Positions 24,220 to 32,821 of a stretch of DNA of 33,803 nt are shown piece after piece (within the stretch, counting starts at the first letter, position 1; the number at the start of each line of letters is the position of its first letter). Source of the stretch: an uncultured Lactobacillus sp. (GTDB lineage Bacteria; Bacillota; Bacilli; Lactobacillales; Lactobacillaceae). Below the pieces are notes generated by a model. It was not told the origin of the DNA and searched no databases. It saw only the letters and a list, made by a program, of their open reading frames with translations. The stretch lies in NCBI RefSeq assembly GCF_947367085.1, contig NZ_CANBCP010000016.1, positions 1 through 33,803 on the forward strand, in the 5' to 3' direction. The translations under genes were made by a program, and so were the position numbers.

Positions 24220-24276
24220 CCACACCAAAAAAGCTCAAGCCATAAATGACTTGAGCTTTTATCAAATTTTATTTAA
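24220..24276. repeat. 57-bp direct repeat, left copy
   Basis: Matches 27353-27409 at 55 of 57 positions in the same orientation. It contains the terminator stem-loop and the last Lys codon and stop codon of the flavoprotein gene. The two copies bracket the flavoprotein and LysR genes, 3133 bases apart. Confidence 0.9.
24226..24260 (-). terminator. terminator after the flavoprotein gene
   Basis: AAAAGCTCAAG and CTTGAGCTTTT form a perfect 11-bp stem (24229-24260) with loop CCATAAATGA as written on the plus strand. Read on the minus strand the stem is followed by a T run. The loop sequence recurs in two other terminators, at 27362 and 33078. Confidence 0.85.
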
Positions 24277-26395
24277 CTTTAGCTGCGTTTTCTCCAGCGA
24301 TTTTACCAGAAACAAATGTCCATGCTTGAGCTTGACCACCCCATGGAGTATAAGCTTGCCCTGACCTATTTTCTACTCCTTCTGAATCTTGTCCTACAGC
24401 AAAGACGTTCTCAATTGGAGTACCATCTTTTCTCAGTACATTCATATTTACATCTACATCAAGACCACCACACGTAGCGTAAGCATAGCTGTCAGCTTCG
24501 AAGAGATAATATTCCTCCTCACTGTCACCTAACGCTTTAGTTAATTTTTCTTCATCCATCTTAAGATCTTTAGCTAATTTAGCTGGCGTCCCTTTCCAAG
24601 CATCTCCATGTTTGATTGCTTCATCAAGAATCTTATCAAGATCTTTAACTGGAACTCCACTTGCTGGAAGCTTGCCGCCTTGATCAAGCAAAATAATAAT
24701 GACACTAGCCATTTCATCGGATAAGCCCGATGTTTTAATTTTATCTAAGTCTGCCTTAGTGTAAGCATTAAAGTATTTAAAACCAGGTGCGTATGCAATA
24801 CCGACAGTAATTTTTGCATCATCAGTCCCACTCTCATCCTTACTTTCTAAGATTTGTCCCGTTTCATCTAACTTTTTAGCATCACTTGTGGTAGCTAAAG
24901 CAGATAAAATTGCTTTTTGGTCAGGTGTTAAGGAAGCATCACGAATAATATTCGGAACTTGTGAAATATGAATCATCGGCAATGTACCAAGTGCATAAGT
25001 GGTACCGCCAGCACTCTGTCCCATTTTAATTCCATCACCTTGTGCTACAGTTGAGCCAAAGACATGGCATGTATGTCCATAAACTTGTCTCATCATCTCT
25101 TTATTTCCAATAAAACCACCACTGGCTAAAACTATAGCTTTACCATATACTTCATATTTTGTTCCATCATAAGATTTTGCACGCACACCAATGACTTTAT
25201 TTTCATTATCTTTAATAAATTCTGTAGCTTTTAATTCTAATTGATAGTCATTAGCTGGATTCATCATCTTAGCTTTATCAAGTGCATTTTGAAAAGTCGG
25301 TAGATGATCTGGCTCACTTTCTGAATACCAATGATTATTATCAGCGGAATAAATCGTCCATTCCTTATCCCAATCCGGTCTTACAAATGATGGATAGTAA
25401 CCTGCTGACATTCCAAAAGCAGCTCCATCAAATGAAAAGCCAAATTTTTTCATATAATAATCGAGTGCAGGACCATCTTCCTCAATCGCTTTCTTAATCA
25501 CATCAGCTTTCTTATCAGTTTTCACATAATCAATCCATGTATCATATAAATCCTTTTCATTAATATTGTCTTGACCATCATTATATTTTTTGGATTGAAT
25601 TTTAGAATTTACAACCATAGGGCCAGATGTTGATATTGAATTTCCTCCAATTCCACCAGCAGCCTCTATGCCAAAGACTCTGGCACCATTATCCGCAGCT
25701 GAACAATAACTTAAAATTCCGGAACCTCCCAGTCCTACAACAATAACGTCGTATCCTTTTTTAACCACGGTATTATCTTTCTTAGCAACTGGTGTATGCC
25801 ACTGATCGCTATTTCCACCTGCATCGTTTATAGCCTTTTCTATAATAGCTTTTATCGCCCCTGAGGAAGCTGATGCTCCTGTGATCGCATCTGTATCAAG
25901 CGATTGAGATTCAAGCAAACGAGGTATAAGTTTACTTTGTGCGCGCTTAAACCAAGGTGAACCTTGAGAATCCTTTTCTGAAATAATTTCAATATCTTTG
26001 ATCGTATTGTCCTTAATAGTCACTCTCCCAGTCATTGGAGCAATTAAGCTATATGACGGGACCGTTTCTTCATATACACCATCTTTTAGTGATTTCTTTT
26101 TCGATATCGAATCGCTGCCTTGAGCTTGGCTTAAACAGTTAGTTAGGGCACGGCGAACAGCATTACTTGTTTCAGTGGCACCAGTAACGGCATCCAAATT
26201 ATCGCTTTGTTTTTCTATAATTTGTTTACTTAATTGTGCAACTACTGCATCATTACGCGAACTTGACTCCCCCTCTACATTAATATCAACATCTTCAATT
26301 CTTCCATCAGACAATCTAATAGTTAAATCAACATCTGAATTGTGTCCTTTTGCTTTACTTGTGAACTTACCATTTTTCATAATTTTCATCTTCAT
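24269..26395 (-). CDS. flavoprotein with two FMN-binding domains and an FAD-binding domain (fumarate-reductase family, substrate unknown)
   Basis: A 708-residue soluble protein without signal peptide. Residues 1-90 and about 105-192 are FMN_bind domains with attachment motifs DAVTGAT (68-74) and DAITGAS (169-175), where an ApbE enzyme would link FMN covalently. An FAD-binding domain starts at 215 with YDVIVVGLGGSG. The family includes fumarate, urocanate and other soluble acceptor reductases. However, the usual capping-domain motif with a conserved Arg (N-x-x-G-x-R-F-x-x-E) is not visible, the HHTMGG motif is replaced by YATCGG (639-644), and the last part reads ENRSGQAYTPWGG, so the substrate is probably not fumarate. 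The start is the ATG at 26395, with GAAGG upstream; the frame runs further but lacks similarity. It is divergent from a LysR gene, with a cre site between. Confidence 0.85.
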   Translation of the reverse strand: MKMKIMKNGKFTSKAKGHNSDVDLTIRLSDGRIEDVDINVEGESSSRNDAVVAQLSKQIIEKQSDNLDAVTGATETSNAVRRALTNCLSQAQGSDSISKKKSLKDGVYEETVPSYSLIAPMTGRVTIKDNTIKDIEIISEKDSQGSPWFKRAQSKLIPRLLESQSLDTDAITGASASSGAIKAIIEKAINDAGGNSDQWHTPVAKKDNTVVKKGYDVIVVGLGGSGILSYCSAADNGARVFGIEAAGGIGGNSISTSGPMVVNSKIQSKKYNDGQDNINEKDLYDTWIDYVKTDKKADVIKKAIEEDGPALDYYMKKFGFSFDGAAFGMSAGYYPSFVRPDWDKEWTIYSADNNHWYSESEPDHLPTFQNALDKAKMMNPANDYQLELKATEFIKDNENKVIGVRAKSYDGTKYEVYGKAIVLASGGFIGNKEMMRQVYGHTCHVFGSTVAQGDGIKMGQSAGGTTYALGTLPMIHISQVPNIIRDASLTPDQKAILSALATTSDAKKLDETGQILESKDESGTDDAKITVGIAYAPGFKYFNAYTKADLDKIKTSGLSDEMASVIIILLDQGGKLPASGVPVKDLDKILDEAIKHGDAWKGTPAKLAKDLKMDEEKLTKALGDSEEEYYLFEADSYAYATCGGLDVDVNMNVLRKDGTPIENVFAVGQDSEGVENRSGQAYTPWGGQAQAWTFVSGKIAGENAAKVK

Positions 26396-26437
26396 ATTTA
26401 TGCCTTCTTTATTACACTTTCCTAATCCAATTATATA

Positions 26438-26451
26438 TGTAAGCGTTAACC
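26438..26451. promoter_or_regulatory. cre site between the flavoprotein and LysR genes
   Basis: TGTAAGCGTTAACC fits the CcpA consensus well. It overlaps the -35 region of the LysR promoter (-10 TATAAT at 26465-26470) and lies next to a minus-strand TATAAT, so it may control both genes. Confidence 0.65.
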
Positions 26452-26473
26452 ATGATTGTGCTAATATAATCAT
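26452..26473. promoter_or_regulatory. inverted repeat and LysR promoter
   Basis: ATGATT (26452-26457) and AATCAT (26468-26473) are inverted copies separated by ten bases, the spacing of LysR-type binding sites. A perfect -10 box TATAAT (26465-26470) on the plus strand lies inside, so a bound LysR protein could repress its own gene and activate the divergent flavoprotein gene. Confidence 0.5.
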
Positions 26474-26511
26474 GCACAGTGAAGTGTAAACTTAACGCAG
26501 GACGATTAAAT

Positions 26512-27378
26512 ATGAATAATACAGAATTAAATACATTTTTATTAGTGGCACAATGTGGTAGCTTCTCAAAAGCGGCCAAGCAGTTGTACATTTCAAAAAA
26601 TGCTGTAATGCAACAAATCAATAATTTAGAAGCTAATCTAGATTTAACACTTTTTATTAGAACTACTCATGGAGTTAAACTAACTAATGCTGGCCGCGCC
26701 TTAATCAATAAAGCTAAGCAGTTGCAGCAATTAACAAAAGAGATAAACTTATCATTATCTAAATATAAAAATACTATTGTTGGTGGCAGTGGCTTTTTAA
26801 ATTTTCCAATAACTATGAACAAAAATTGGCCCAGATTTTCAAATACTCATAAAGATAAGTCTCTTTCCTTTATTGAAATTCAAGACTACGAAAACATCCC
26901 TCAAGAAATTGATATATTTGAAGGTGTTTATTCTGAAAGGCCCTTTTCACGACAAGGTTTTAAATTTAAAAAATATTGTTCCGTACCATTAGTTGCAATC
27001 TTAAGTATTAATGATCCTCTCAAAACGGCTGCTGAATTAACTTTTAAGGATTTTGAAAACAGAACTATATCAATTCCTAGCAATGCAACTTTAAAATCGA
27101 CAAAACTAACTGCAGATGTATTAAATGAACATGTACAAAATTTTCAATTAAAAGAATATTCAATCTTAAATACAGCGGTAATCAATAATGCTCACATTAA
27201 TCAAAATGTCTTAATAATCCCTAAATCCATGAGCTACTTAGCAGATTCTAACTTAGTGAAACCTATTGCCTGGGATTTATCACAAGATTATGGATTTTAT
27301 TATCGTCCAGATGCTAATGAAAGTAGCATAAACTTCATGAATTTCATTTTATCCACACAAAAAAAGCTCAAGCCATAA
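26512..27378 (+). CDS. LysR-family transcriptional regulator
   Basis: A 288-residue regulator. Residues 1-60 form the LysR winged helix (ELNTFLLVAQCGSFSKAAKQL, then YISKNAVMQQINNLEANLDL, then LFIRTTHGVKLTNAGR). The remainder is a shortened effector-binding domain with weak similarity to the periplasmic-binding fold. I start at the ATG at 26512, which fits the family; a GTG 33 bases upstream is in frame but lacks a ribosome binding site. It is divergent from the flavoprotein gene, its probable target. The last eight codons (STQKKLKP and stop) lie within the 57-bp repeat, and the stop codon is inside the loop of the terminator, so the C-terminus seems to have been created by joining to the repeat. 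Confidence 0.88.
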   Translation: MNNTELNTFLLVAQCGSFSKAAKQLYISKNAVMQQINNLEANLDLTLFIRTTHGVKLTNAGRALINKAKQLQQLTKEINLSLSKYKNTIVGGSGFLNFPITMNKNWPRFSNTHKDKSLSFIEIQDYENIPQEIDIFEGVYSERPFSRQGFKFKKYCSVPLVAILSINDPLKTAAELTFKDFENRTISIPSNATLKSTKLTADVLNEHVQNFQLKEYSILNTAVINNAHINQNVLIIPKSMSYLADSNLVKPIAWDLSQDYGFYYRPDANESSINFMNFILSTQKKLKP

Positions 27379-27409
27379 ACGACTTGAGCTTTTATCAAAT
27401 TTTATTTAA
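27353..27409. repeat. 57-bp direct repeat, right copy
   Basis: Second copy of 24220-24276 (two mismatches). It holds the end of the LysR gene, a terminator, and the last Lys codon and stop of the small membrane-protein gene on the other strand. The stop codon occupies the same place in the repeat as the flavoprotein stop in the left copy. Confidence 0.9.
27358..27393. terminator. bidirectional terminator between LysR and the small membrane protein
   Basis: AAAAGCTCAAG and CTTGAGCTTTT form an 11-bp stem (27362-27393) around CCATAAACGA. A runs on the left and T on the right let it serve both converging genes. Confidence 0.85.
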
Positions 27410-27668
27410 ATAAGACGCCACTTTCAGCAGCAATGCAAATAAATGCAAAGAGCAATATTATCCAATTTAATACTTTTAAAGCTTTACCCAACTCTTTATC
27501 TGCCAAATATTTATGTACAATTATCATTATAAACATTCCAGCTGCTATTAAACTAATCAAAGCAGCATGAGTCTGCAATGCACAAAATTGATAAATTGAT
27601 AAGCAAATAGCCATACAAAGGCCAGCAATCATTACAATATAAAATTGAATATTAACTTTATTTTTCAT
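27402..27668 (-). CDS. small membrane protein with three helices (88 aa)
   Basis: An 88-residue hydrophobic protein with three predicted membrane helices (about 9-27, 34-52 and 65-84) and a charged loop KYLADKELGKALK before the last. I do not recognise the family. AAAGGA stands before the ATG. It begins 12 bases after the epimerase gene, and a terminator follows, so it is the last gene of the regulator-epimerase transcript. It might help transport or only travel with the operon. Confidence 0.65.
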   Translation of the reverse strand: MKNKVNIQFYIVMIAGLCMAICLSIYQFCALQTHAALISLIAAGMFIMIIVHKYLADKELGKALKVLNWIILLFAFICIAAESGVLFK

Positions 27669-27680
27669 GGTTTAAATCCT

Positions 27681-28412
27681 TTAGCTGATCTTCTTTGCAT
27701 GATCATGTGAATGCGCATTATTTTGTCCATAATATGCATTTTGACCGTGCTTTCTATAATAATGTTTATCAAGCAAATACTGTGGTAAATGACTATTTTG
27801 ACGCGTTAATTGTAAAGTATGGTAATCTTCTTGTGCCACAACTTCTAATACTTTAGCATTATAGACCGCTTTAGCTGGCGTCTCACCCCAAGTAAATGGA
27901 CCATGTTGTGAAACTAAAGTCCCCGGGGTTGCTTCATAATCTAGATGTCTTTGTTTAAAGGTTTCAACGATAGTTTTTCCAGTATTTCCCTCATAGTCTT
28001 CTTCTATTTCCTTTTTAGTTAAAGCATCTGCTGCAGGAATATCTGTATAAAATGTATCCGCATGAGTAGTATTCAAAGCAGGAATATCCATTTTTGCAGC
28101 CGCAAAAGCAACAGCCCACGGAGAATGGGTATGAACAATTCCTCCAATTTTTGGAAAATGATTATACAAATATGTATGAGTTGGAGTATCTGAAGAAGGA
28201 TTTTCATCGCCTTCAACTACTTCACCTTTTAAATTTACCACGACCATTTTTTCAGGGCTTAATTCATCATATGGAACACCTGACGGCTTAATGACGAACA
28301 CCCCCTTTTCACGATCAATTCCTGACACATTGCCCCAAGTAAAAGTAACCAAGTCTAACTTCGGCAATTGCATATTTGCTTCATAAACTTCTTTTTTCAA
28401 TTCTTCTAGCAT
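27681..28412 (-). CDS. araD: L-ribulose-5-phosphate 4-epimerase
   Basis: A 243-residue class II aldolase-fold enzyme that turns L-ribulose 5-phosphate into D-xylulose 5-phosphate, which feeds the phosphoketolase pathway. Zinc ligands and active-site residues are at the expected places: Asp75 (SSDTPTH), His94 and His96 (VHTHS), Asp119 (HADTFY) and His170 (SQHGPF). NVSGID near 28-33 and KPSGVPYDEL near 42-51 are also conserved. These numbers are one less than in the Escherichia coli AraD enzyme as I recall it. GAGGAG stands before the ATG. It lies between a PTS-type regulator and a small membrane protein, next to a galactitol-family PTS, so its substrate probably comes from a sugar or polyol imported by that PTS. 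UlaF/SgbE-type enzymes are the same family. Confidence 0.92.
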   Translation of the reverse strand: MLEELKKEVYEANMQLPKLDLVTFTWGNVSGIDREKGVFVIKPSGVPYDELSPEKMVVVNLKGEVVEGDENPSSDTPTHTYLYNHFPKIGGIVHTHSPWAVAFAAAKMDIPALNTTHADTFYTDIPAADALTKKEIEEDYEGNTGKTIVETFKQRHLDYEATPGTLVSQHGPFTWGETPAKAVYNAKVLEVVAQEDYHTLQLTRQNSHLPQYLLDKHYYRKHGQNAYYGQNNAHSHDHAKKIS

Positions 28413-28436
28413 AATTTACTCCTCTTATATTCAATC

Positions 28437-30537
28437 TCAAATAGATTTAGCGATTAATTCATAAGCTTTTTTTGAACTTGAGCTATGTAAGAGTTGATCA
28501 AATAAAGCAGCATCCGTAATAACATTTATCATCTGAGCTAAAGCAGCATCGTGTTCATGATGAAATCCTGGCGATAAAACAATTACACAACTAATTAGCT
28601 CTCTAGTATTATTGATGGTGATTTTTAAGGGATGTTTTAAAATTCCAATCTGAATACCTATCTTTTTGGTATATATACCTGGAGCTGCATGAGCCAAAAA
28701 TGTATTTGAGGACAACAACATATAAGGACCATATTTTTCTATTAATTCTAAAATTGCTTGTGAATAACCTGATGAAATTACACCCTGTTTTTCTAGACTG
28801 TCACATAACTGATTTATAACTTTAGATAAATCAGTAGTATCAGCGTAATTGTTAATTATTTGAACATTATCAGCATGTAGTAAATCTCGCAAGTTATACT
28901 TAATATCTTGAGCTACTTTTAGATTTGTTTTCGGGGGATATAAGAAAGCAGTCAGGTCCTCTTTAAGTTCCTCAAGATTCGTAACATTGGCACTCTTTTT
29001 AATTATTTTCACTAAAGAATCAATCGTTTTTCCTTTATCAACTGATAATTGAGGAAAGTATCTTCTTAATTGCTTTTCAACTTTAATGTTATCTCGATTA
29101 TCCATCATCGATTTAACTTGAACTATTGGTAAATCGATCTTTTTCGTATTCAATGGAGCAGTAGTTATTATCAGACGAGCAGTATTAGGAATTCTCAAAA
29201 TTTTATCTAGGTCTTCAATACTTAACGACTTTGAAAATGTTATGAGGGGATATCTTTTATGAAGATTAGAATACAAAATAGCCGAAGAACTTATTCCGCT
29301 CGTACAAACTAATAAAACATCTGCTTGCAAACTTTCTTTGATATTATCGGGTCTATCCAATACATGAGCAATATCATCAGAAATCCCATCATAAGAAATA
29401 AAATAGAGACAAATTAATGCAACTTCATTTATAGGAATCGGCTTCGATAGTAATTTAGCTAAAGGATTGCATGATAATTGAACAAATTTAACCATCTCAG
29501 GAAATTTCTCTTCTACCTTTATTAAGGTAGAGGAACTAAATTGAAAATTAAATTTACATCTGAAATAAGTAGCATAAAGATGATTACTTAAAGCATAAAT
29601 AAACTTTTTAGATTTTATATTCACACCAGAAATTTGACTGTATCTAAAAACAATATTCTTTGCTACATTCAAAATTTCCTTTTCAAATTTTTCTTTTACG
29701 TAATTTACCTTGTCTACCTGAGAGCATAGAATCAACTCAGAGAAAAATAAAATTTCGTATTTACTGTTAATACCATTTTTTTGAAGAAAACCAGTTGTTG
29801 ATGAAATAATGTTATTTGTACTATGAGTTATATCTTCTTGTGTAATACCCATACTATCTATTATCTTGCCCATAGATATTCGAAATATTCGAAATTTCAA
29901 TACTCTAATCAACTTTGAAATAGCATTCTCAGTAAAGCGTGATGATATATCTTTTTCTAATTCCGATACATCATTCTTAGCTGACATTACAGAAATAACG
30001 GGAAAAGGAAGTTCATCAATTAGTTGAGCGATTAATCCACTACTATCTTTTTGTAGTTCATTAAAAATATAGCGACTTTTTTCTTCTTCGCTCCCATTTA
30101 AAGTATGTCCATTTGAAGTAGAGATGAGATCTAAATCCGGTTCCTCTTTCTTAATAAAGCGAAAGTCTGCCAAAACAGTATTTTTAGATACATTTAAATA
30201 CTCCATAATTTGGTTTATAGACAGACACTCGCTATGAGTTAAAAATTGCCAAATTATCTTTTTAACTCTCATCTCTTTACTCAGACAGACATAGGAGGGC
30301 TTTGTACCCCCCCCATTTTCCCATCTGAGCAGCTTTAGAACTAAGGAAGTAGCCTCTTTTAGGAACATTTTTTATTAAAGGCAACCCTTTTGATTTCAAT
30401 AATTGATTAGCTCTTTTAATTCGATAAAAGATAGTTCTTCTAGAAATTTTAAAGTGATTACATAACTCTTGAATATTTATATATCTTTTCTGATCTGCAA
30501 TATACTCTATCATTTTTAAAATTTCGTTATCTTTCAT
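28437..30537 (-). pseudogene. PRD-type PTS regulator (MtlR/BglG-like), split by a frameshift at an eight-G run
   Basis: Two overlapping frames together encode one regulator of about 699 residues. The first (30537 to 30277) gives a helix-turn-helix (ELCNHFKISRRTIFYRIKRA) and stops soon after eight G at 30307-30314. The second frame (open from 30368 to 28437) continues with a second HTH (INQIMEYLNVSKNTVLADF), PRD domains, an EIIB-like domain (LLVCTSGISSS, Cys355 of the second fragment) and an EIIA-like domain with His560 (TFLAHAAPG). Loss of one G, or gain of two, would restore one reading frame. No good ribosome binding site is seen for the second part, so the gene is off as written unless slippage occurs. 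The first ATG has AGGAG six bases upstream. It probably controls the adjacent PTS and epimerase genes. Confidence 0.85.
30307..30314 (-). repeat. homopolymer of eight G, likely slippage site
   Basis: Eight C on the plus strand, eight G in the coding strand, are exceptional in this AT-rich sequence. They lie exactly where the regulator changes frame. G7 would give an intact gene; G8 and G9 would not. Confidence 0.9.
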
Positions 30538-30550
30538 TTATAACTCCTAT

Positions 30551-30586
30551 TAAAAAAATCGCTAAGGCCTTTAAGCCTTAACGATT
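30551..30586 (-). terminator. terminator after the PTS IIB gene
   Basis: AATCGTTAAGGC and GCCTTAGCGATT form a 12-bp stem (one G-T pair, 6-nt loop), followed by seven T on the minus strand. It lies between the PTS operon and the regulator start codon (30537), so regulator transcription needs read-through, antitermination or a promoter nearby. Confidence 0.85.
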
Positions 30587-30600
30587 GAACAAGTTATAGC

Positions 30601-30894
30601 CTAAGCTTTGATCAATTCTTCTACTTTATCAATGATATCATCTGCACCAATTCCTGTTAAAAGAGGTAAGCCGTTAATTACCGGAATTTTCACTTCATCA
30701 TTATCGTATTGAGTAGTAGTAATCGCTAAATCTGCTTGGTCAGCCATTGATGGAACTTGTTGGACACTGGTTTGCATTAATTTATAATCTGTTCCTTCTT
30801 GATAACCTCTTGCTGATAACTCTTCATTTAATTTATTCATCGCTGTTGTACTTGTTACTACACCTGCACCACAAGCTACAATAATCTTTTTCAT
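30601..30894 (-). CDS. PTS enzyme IIB, galactitol (Gat) family
   Basis: A 97-residue cytoplasmic phosphocarrier. Cys8 in VACGAGVVTSTT is the phosphorylated residue, and the loop after it is that of GatB-type proteins. It passes phosphate from IIA to the incoming sugar through IIC. It follows IIC by 12 bases, with AGGAGG before the ATG, and is the last gene of the IIA-IIC-IIB operon. Confidence 0.93.
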   Translation of the reverse strand: MKKIIVACGAGVVTSTTAMNKLNEELSARGYQEGTDYKLMQTSVQQVPSMADQADLAITTTQYDNDEVKIPVINGLPLLTGIGADDIIDKVEELIKA

Positions 30895-30906
30895 AATTAA
30901 AACCTC

Positions 30907-32319
30907 CTATGCTTTTGCGATTTTATCGCTATCTATATCTTGCTCTTTTGCTTTCTTTTCGTTCTTCACAATGCAGTGGTGATTCCAGACTACTAAAATC
31001 CCACAGACCAATATTCCAACCACGTAAGCTAGCCACTTGGTATGAGCCAATTGGAACAAAATCCACGGAAATGGATTAGATTCATAATCGATTGATCCAA
31101 TCAAAGTTGAATTCTTAGGAATTGCGAAGTGAGCAGCTCTGGCAGCCTTAGTAAAGAATGGGGATAAGTTAGTTCCGATCCATAAACCAATAATGACATT
31201 GATAGCACCAATAATAAATGAACGGAAGAAATCACCATGCACAACTGCAACAATTAATGGAAACATAAATACGAAGCCACAAAGACCAATAGTTGGCAAG
31301 AATTTATTTCCAGGAAGAATGAATGCGAATAATAAAGATAGAGGAATCATTAAAGTAGCACAAGCCAGAACAACTGGACTACCAATTCCAACTGCGGTAT
31401 CCATCCCAATATAGAATTTTCTTCCTCCAAAATGTTTTTGAGTTAACTTTTGAATATTGTTGGAAACTGGTACAACACCTTGTAATAATAAAGCAGCCAT
31501 TTTTGGAGTAATAATCATAACAGCTGATAAAGTTACACCCATTAATAAAATCTTACCAATCTTAGCTGGCCAATCCATTCCAGGAACAAAGCCATAAGCT
31601 AAGAAGCCAACTAATAAACCAATTGCAAAACCTAATAAAGTTGGTTCACCCCAATTACCAAATTTCTTATTGAAGTCTTTGGCATCTAAGTGAATCTTAT
31701 TAACACCTGGAATTTTATCAATAATCCAATTAATAACTACAGCAAATGGAACAAATGAACCTGCATAACCATGAGGGATAGAAATACCTGGTAATCCTAA
31801 ATACTTCTCAGATAATGGAGCTGTTCTATCGGCAATAACCATGATAATTACCATGTTTACACTAGCTAGGAATAAACTAAGCCAAATATCATTTGTTAAT
31901 GCATAAACTAGAGAGCCTGTAAATGCAAAATGCCAAAAGTCCCAGATATCAACGTCAATTGTTGATGTGGTCTTAGTAAATAACATAATTAAGTTAATAA
32001 CAATTCCTAGTGGAATCATTGTTACCCCAACTACGGATCCATAGGCAATTGCAGATGCAGATGGCCATCCCACATCAATTACTGATAAATTAATATGCAT
32101 GACCTTAATTATCTCTTGTACAGCCGGATTCATAACTTCAGTCAAGATAGTAACAGTGGCATTCAGGCCTATAAAACCGATACCTACCATCAAACCTCCG
32201 CGAAGCGCTTTAGCAAACGGTACTTTTAAACATAAACCAAAAATCAAGAAGATTATTGGTATCATTACCGTAGGTCCCAAGTTAACGATATATTCAATAA
32301 AATCAACTATATACTTCAT
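30907..32319 (-). CDS. PTS enzyme IIC, galactitol (Gat) family
   Basis: A 470-residue membrane permease with ten or more hydrophobic segments. The conserved GatC hallmark GLPGISIPHGYAGSF is near 175-190, and the early LKVPFAKALRGGLMVGIGFIG stretch is also typical. It carries the sugar across the membrane and binds it during phosphorylation. It starts three bases after the IIA stop codon. The family handles galactitol and other polyols or pentoses; the substrate here is not shown by sequence, though the nearby pentulose-phosphate epimerase favours a five-carbon compound. Confidence 0.93.
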   Translation of the reverse strand: MKYIVDFIEYIVNLGPTVMIPIIFLIFGLCLKVPFAKALRGGLMVGIGFIGLNATVTILTEVMNPAVQEIIKVMHINLSVIDVGWPSASAIAYGSVVGVTMIPLGIVINLIMLFTKTTSTIDVDIWDFWHFAFTGSLVYALTNDIWLSLFLASVNMVIIMVIADRTAPLSEKYLGLPGISIPHGYAGSFVPFAVVINWIIDKIPGVNKIHLDAKDFNKKFGNWGEPTLLGFAIGLLVGFLAYGFVPGMDWPAKIGKILLMGVTLSAVMIITPKMAALLLQGVVPVSNNIQKLTQKHFGGRKFYIGMDTAVGIGSPVVLACATLMIPLSLLFAFILPGNKFLPTIGLCGFVFMFPLIVAVVHGDFFRSFIIGAINVIIGLWIGTNLSPFFTKAARAAHFAIPKNSTLIGSIDYESNPFPWILFQLAHTKWLAYVVGILVCGILVVWNHHCIVKNEKKAKEQDIDSDKIAKA

Positions 32320-32322
32320 TCT

Positions 32323-32787
32323 TTACACTTCCTTGTCAAAATATGAAGCTAGATCTTCATATAAATTTTTTGAATTCTCTTCTTGAATTAAATTGGCTAA
32401 TAAATCTTGATGTTGAAATAACTCCATTAACTTTTGTAACAATTCGACCTGACTATGCGGTTCTTTCATAGCTAACATAGCTATAAACTGAACCTTGACA
32501 TCTTGAGACTTGTCAGCCATGTTTTTAAAAATAATTGGTTCGTTCAAAGTAGCAAATGCAATCGCAGGTTTGTTCACATATTTCACGTCAGTATGCGGAA
32601 TTGCAACCCCAATCTTTCCACTAGGTAATCCTGTAGGAAAGATCTTTTCACGATCTAATACAGCTTGTTTATAATTTTGACTAACATTTTTGTGTTTGTA
32701 TAAAATATCTGCAAGAGTCGATATGGCTTCATCTGCATTTTTAACATCCAATTGGGCTAAAACAAGATCCTTATCTATGTATTTCAA
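32323..32787 (-). CDS. PTS enzyme IIA, fructose/mannitol-type (GatA-like)
   Basis: A 154-residue phosphocarrier of the PTS EIIA type 2 fold. His65 in KIGVAIPHTDVKY is the phosphorylated residue. It takes phosphate from HPr and passes it to IIB. The start codon is a TTG at 32787, with a strong AAGGAGG nine bases upstream. It opens the IIA-IIC-IIB operon; a promoter with a cre site in its spacer lies just upstream. Confidence 0.92.
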   Translation of the reverse strand: MKYIDKDLVLAQLDVKNADEAISTLADILYKHKNVSQNYKQAVLDREKIFPTGLPSGKIGVAIPHTDVKYVNKPAIAFATLNEPIIFKNMADKSQDVKVQFIAMLAMKEPHSQVELLQKLMELFQHQDLLANLIQEENSKNLYEDLASYFDKEV

Positions 32788-32821
32788 AATTCTCTCCCTC
32801 CTTGTCTTACAGAATAATCGT

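Noticed and set aside
26396..26473. Extension of the flavoprotein frame by 26 codons, which could look like a signal anchor because of its hydrophobic residues.
   Set aside because: It covers the cre site, a TATAAT box and the LysR operator. The ATG at 26395 has a good ribosome binding site and begins the FMN_bind domain directly.
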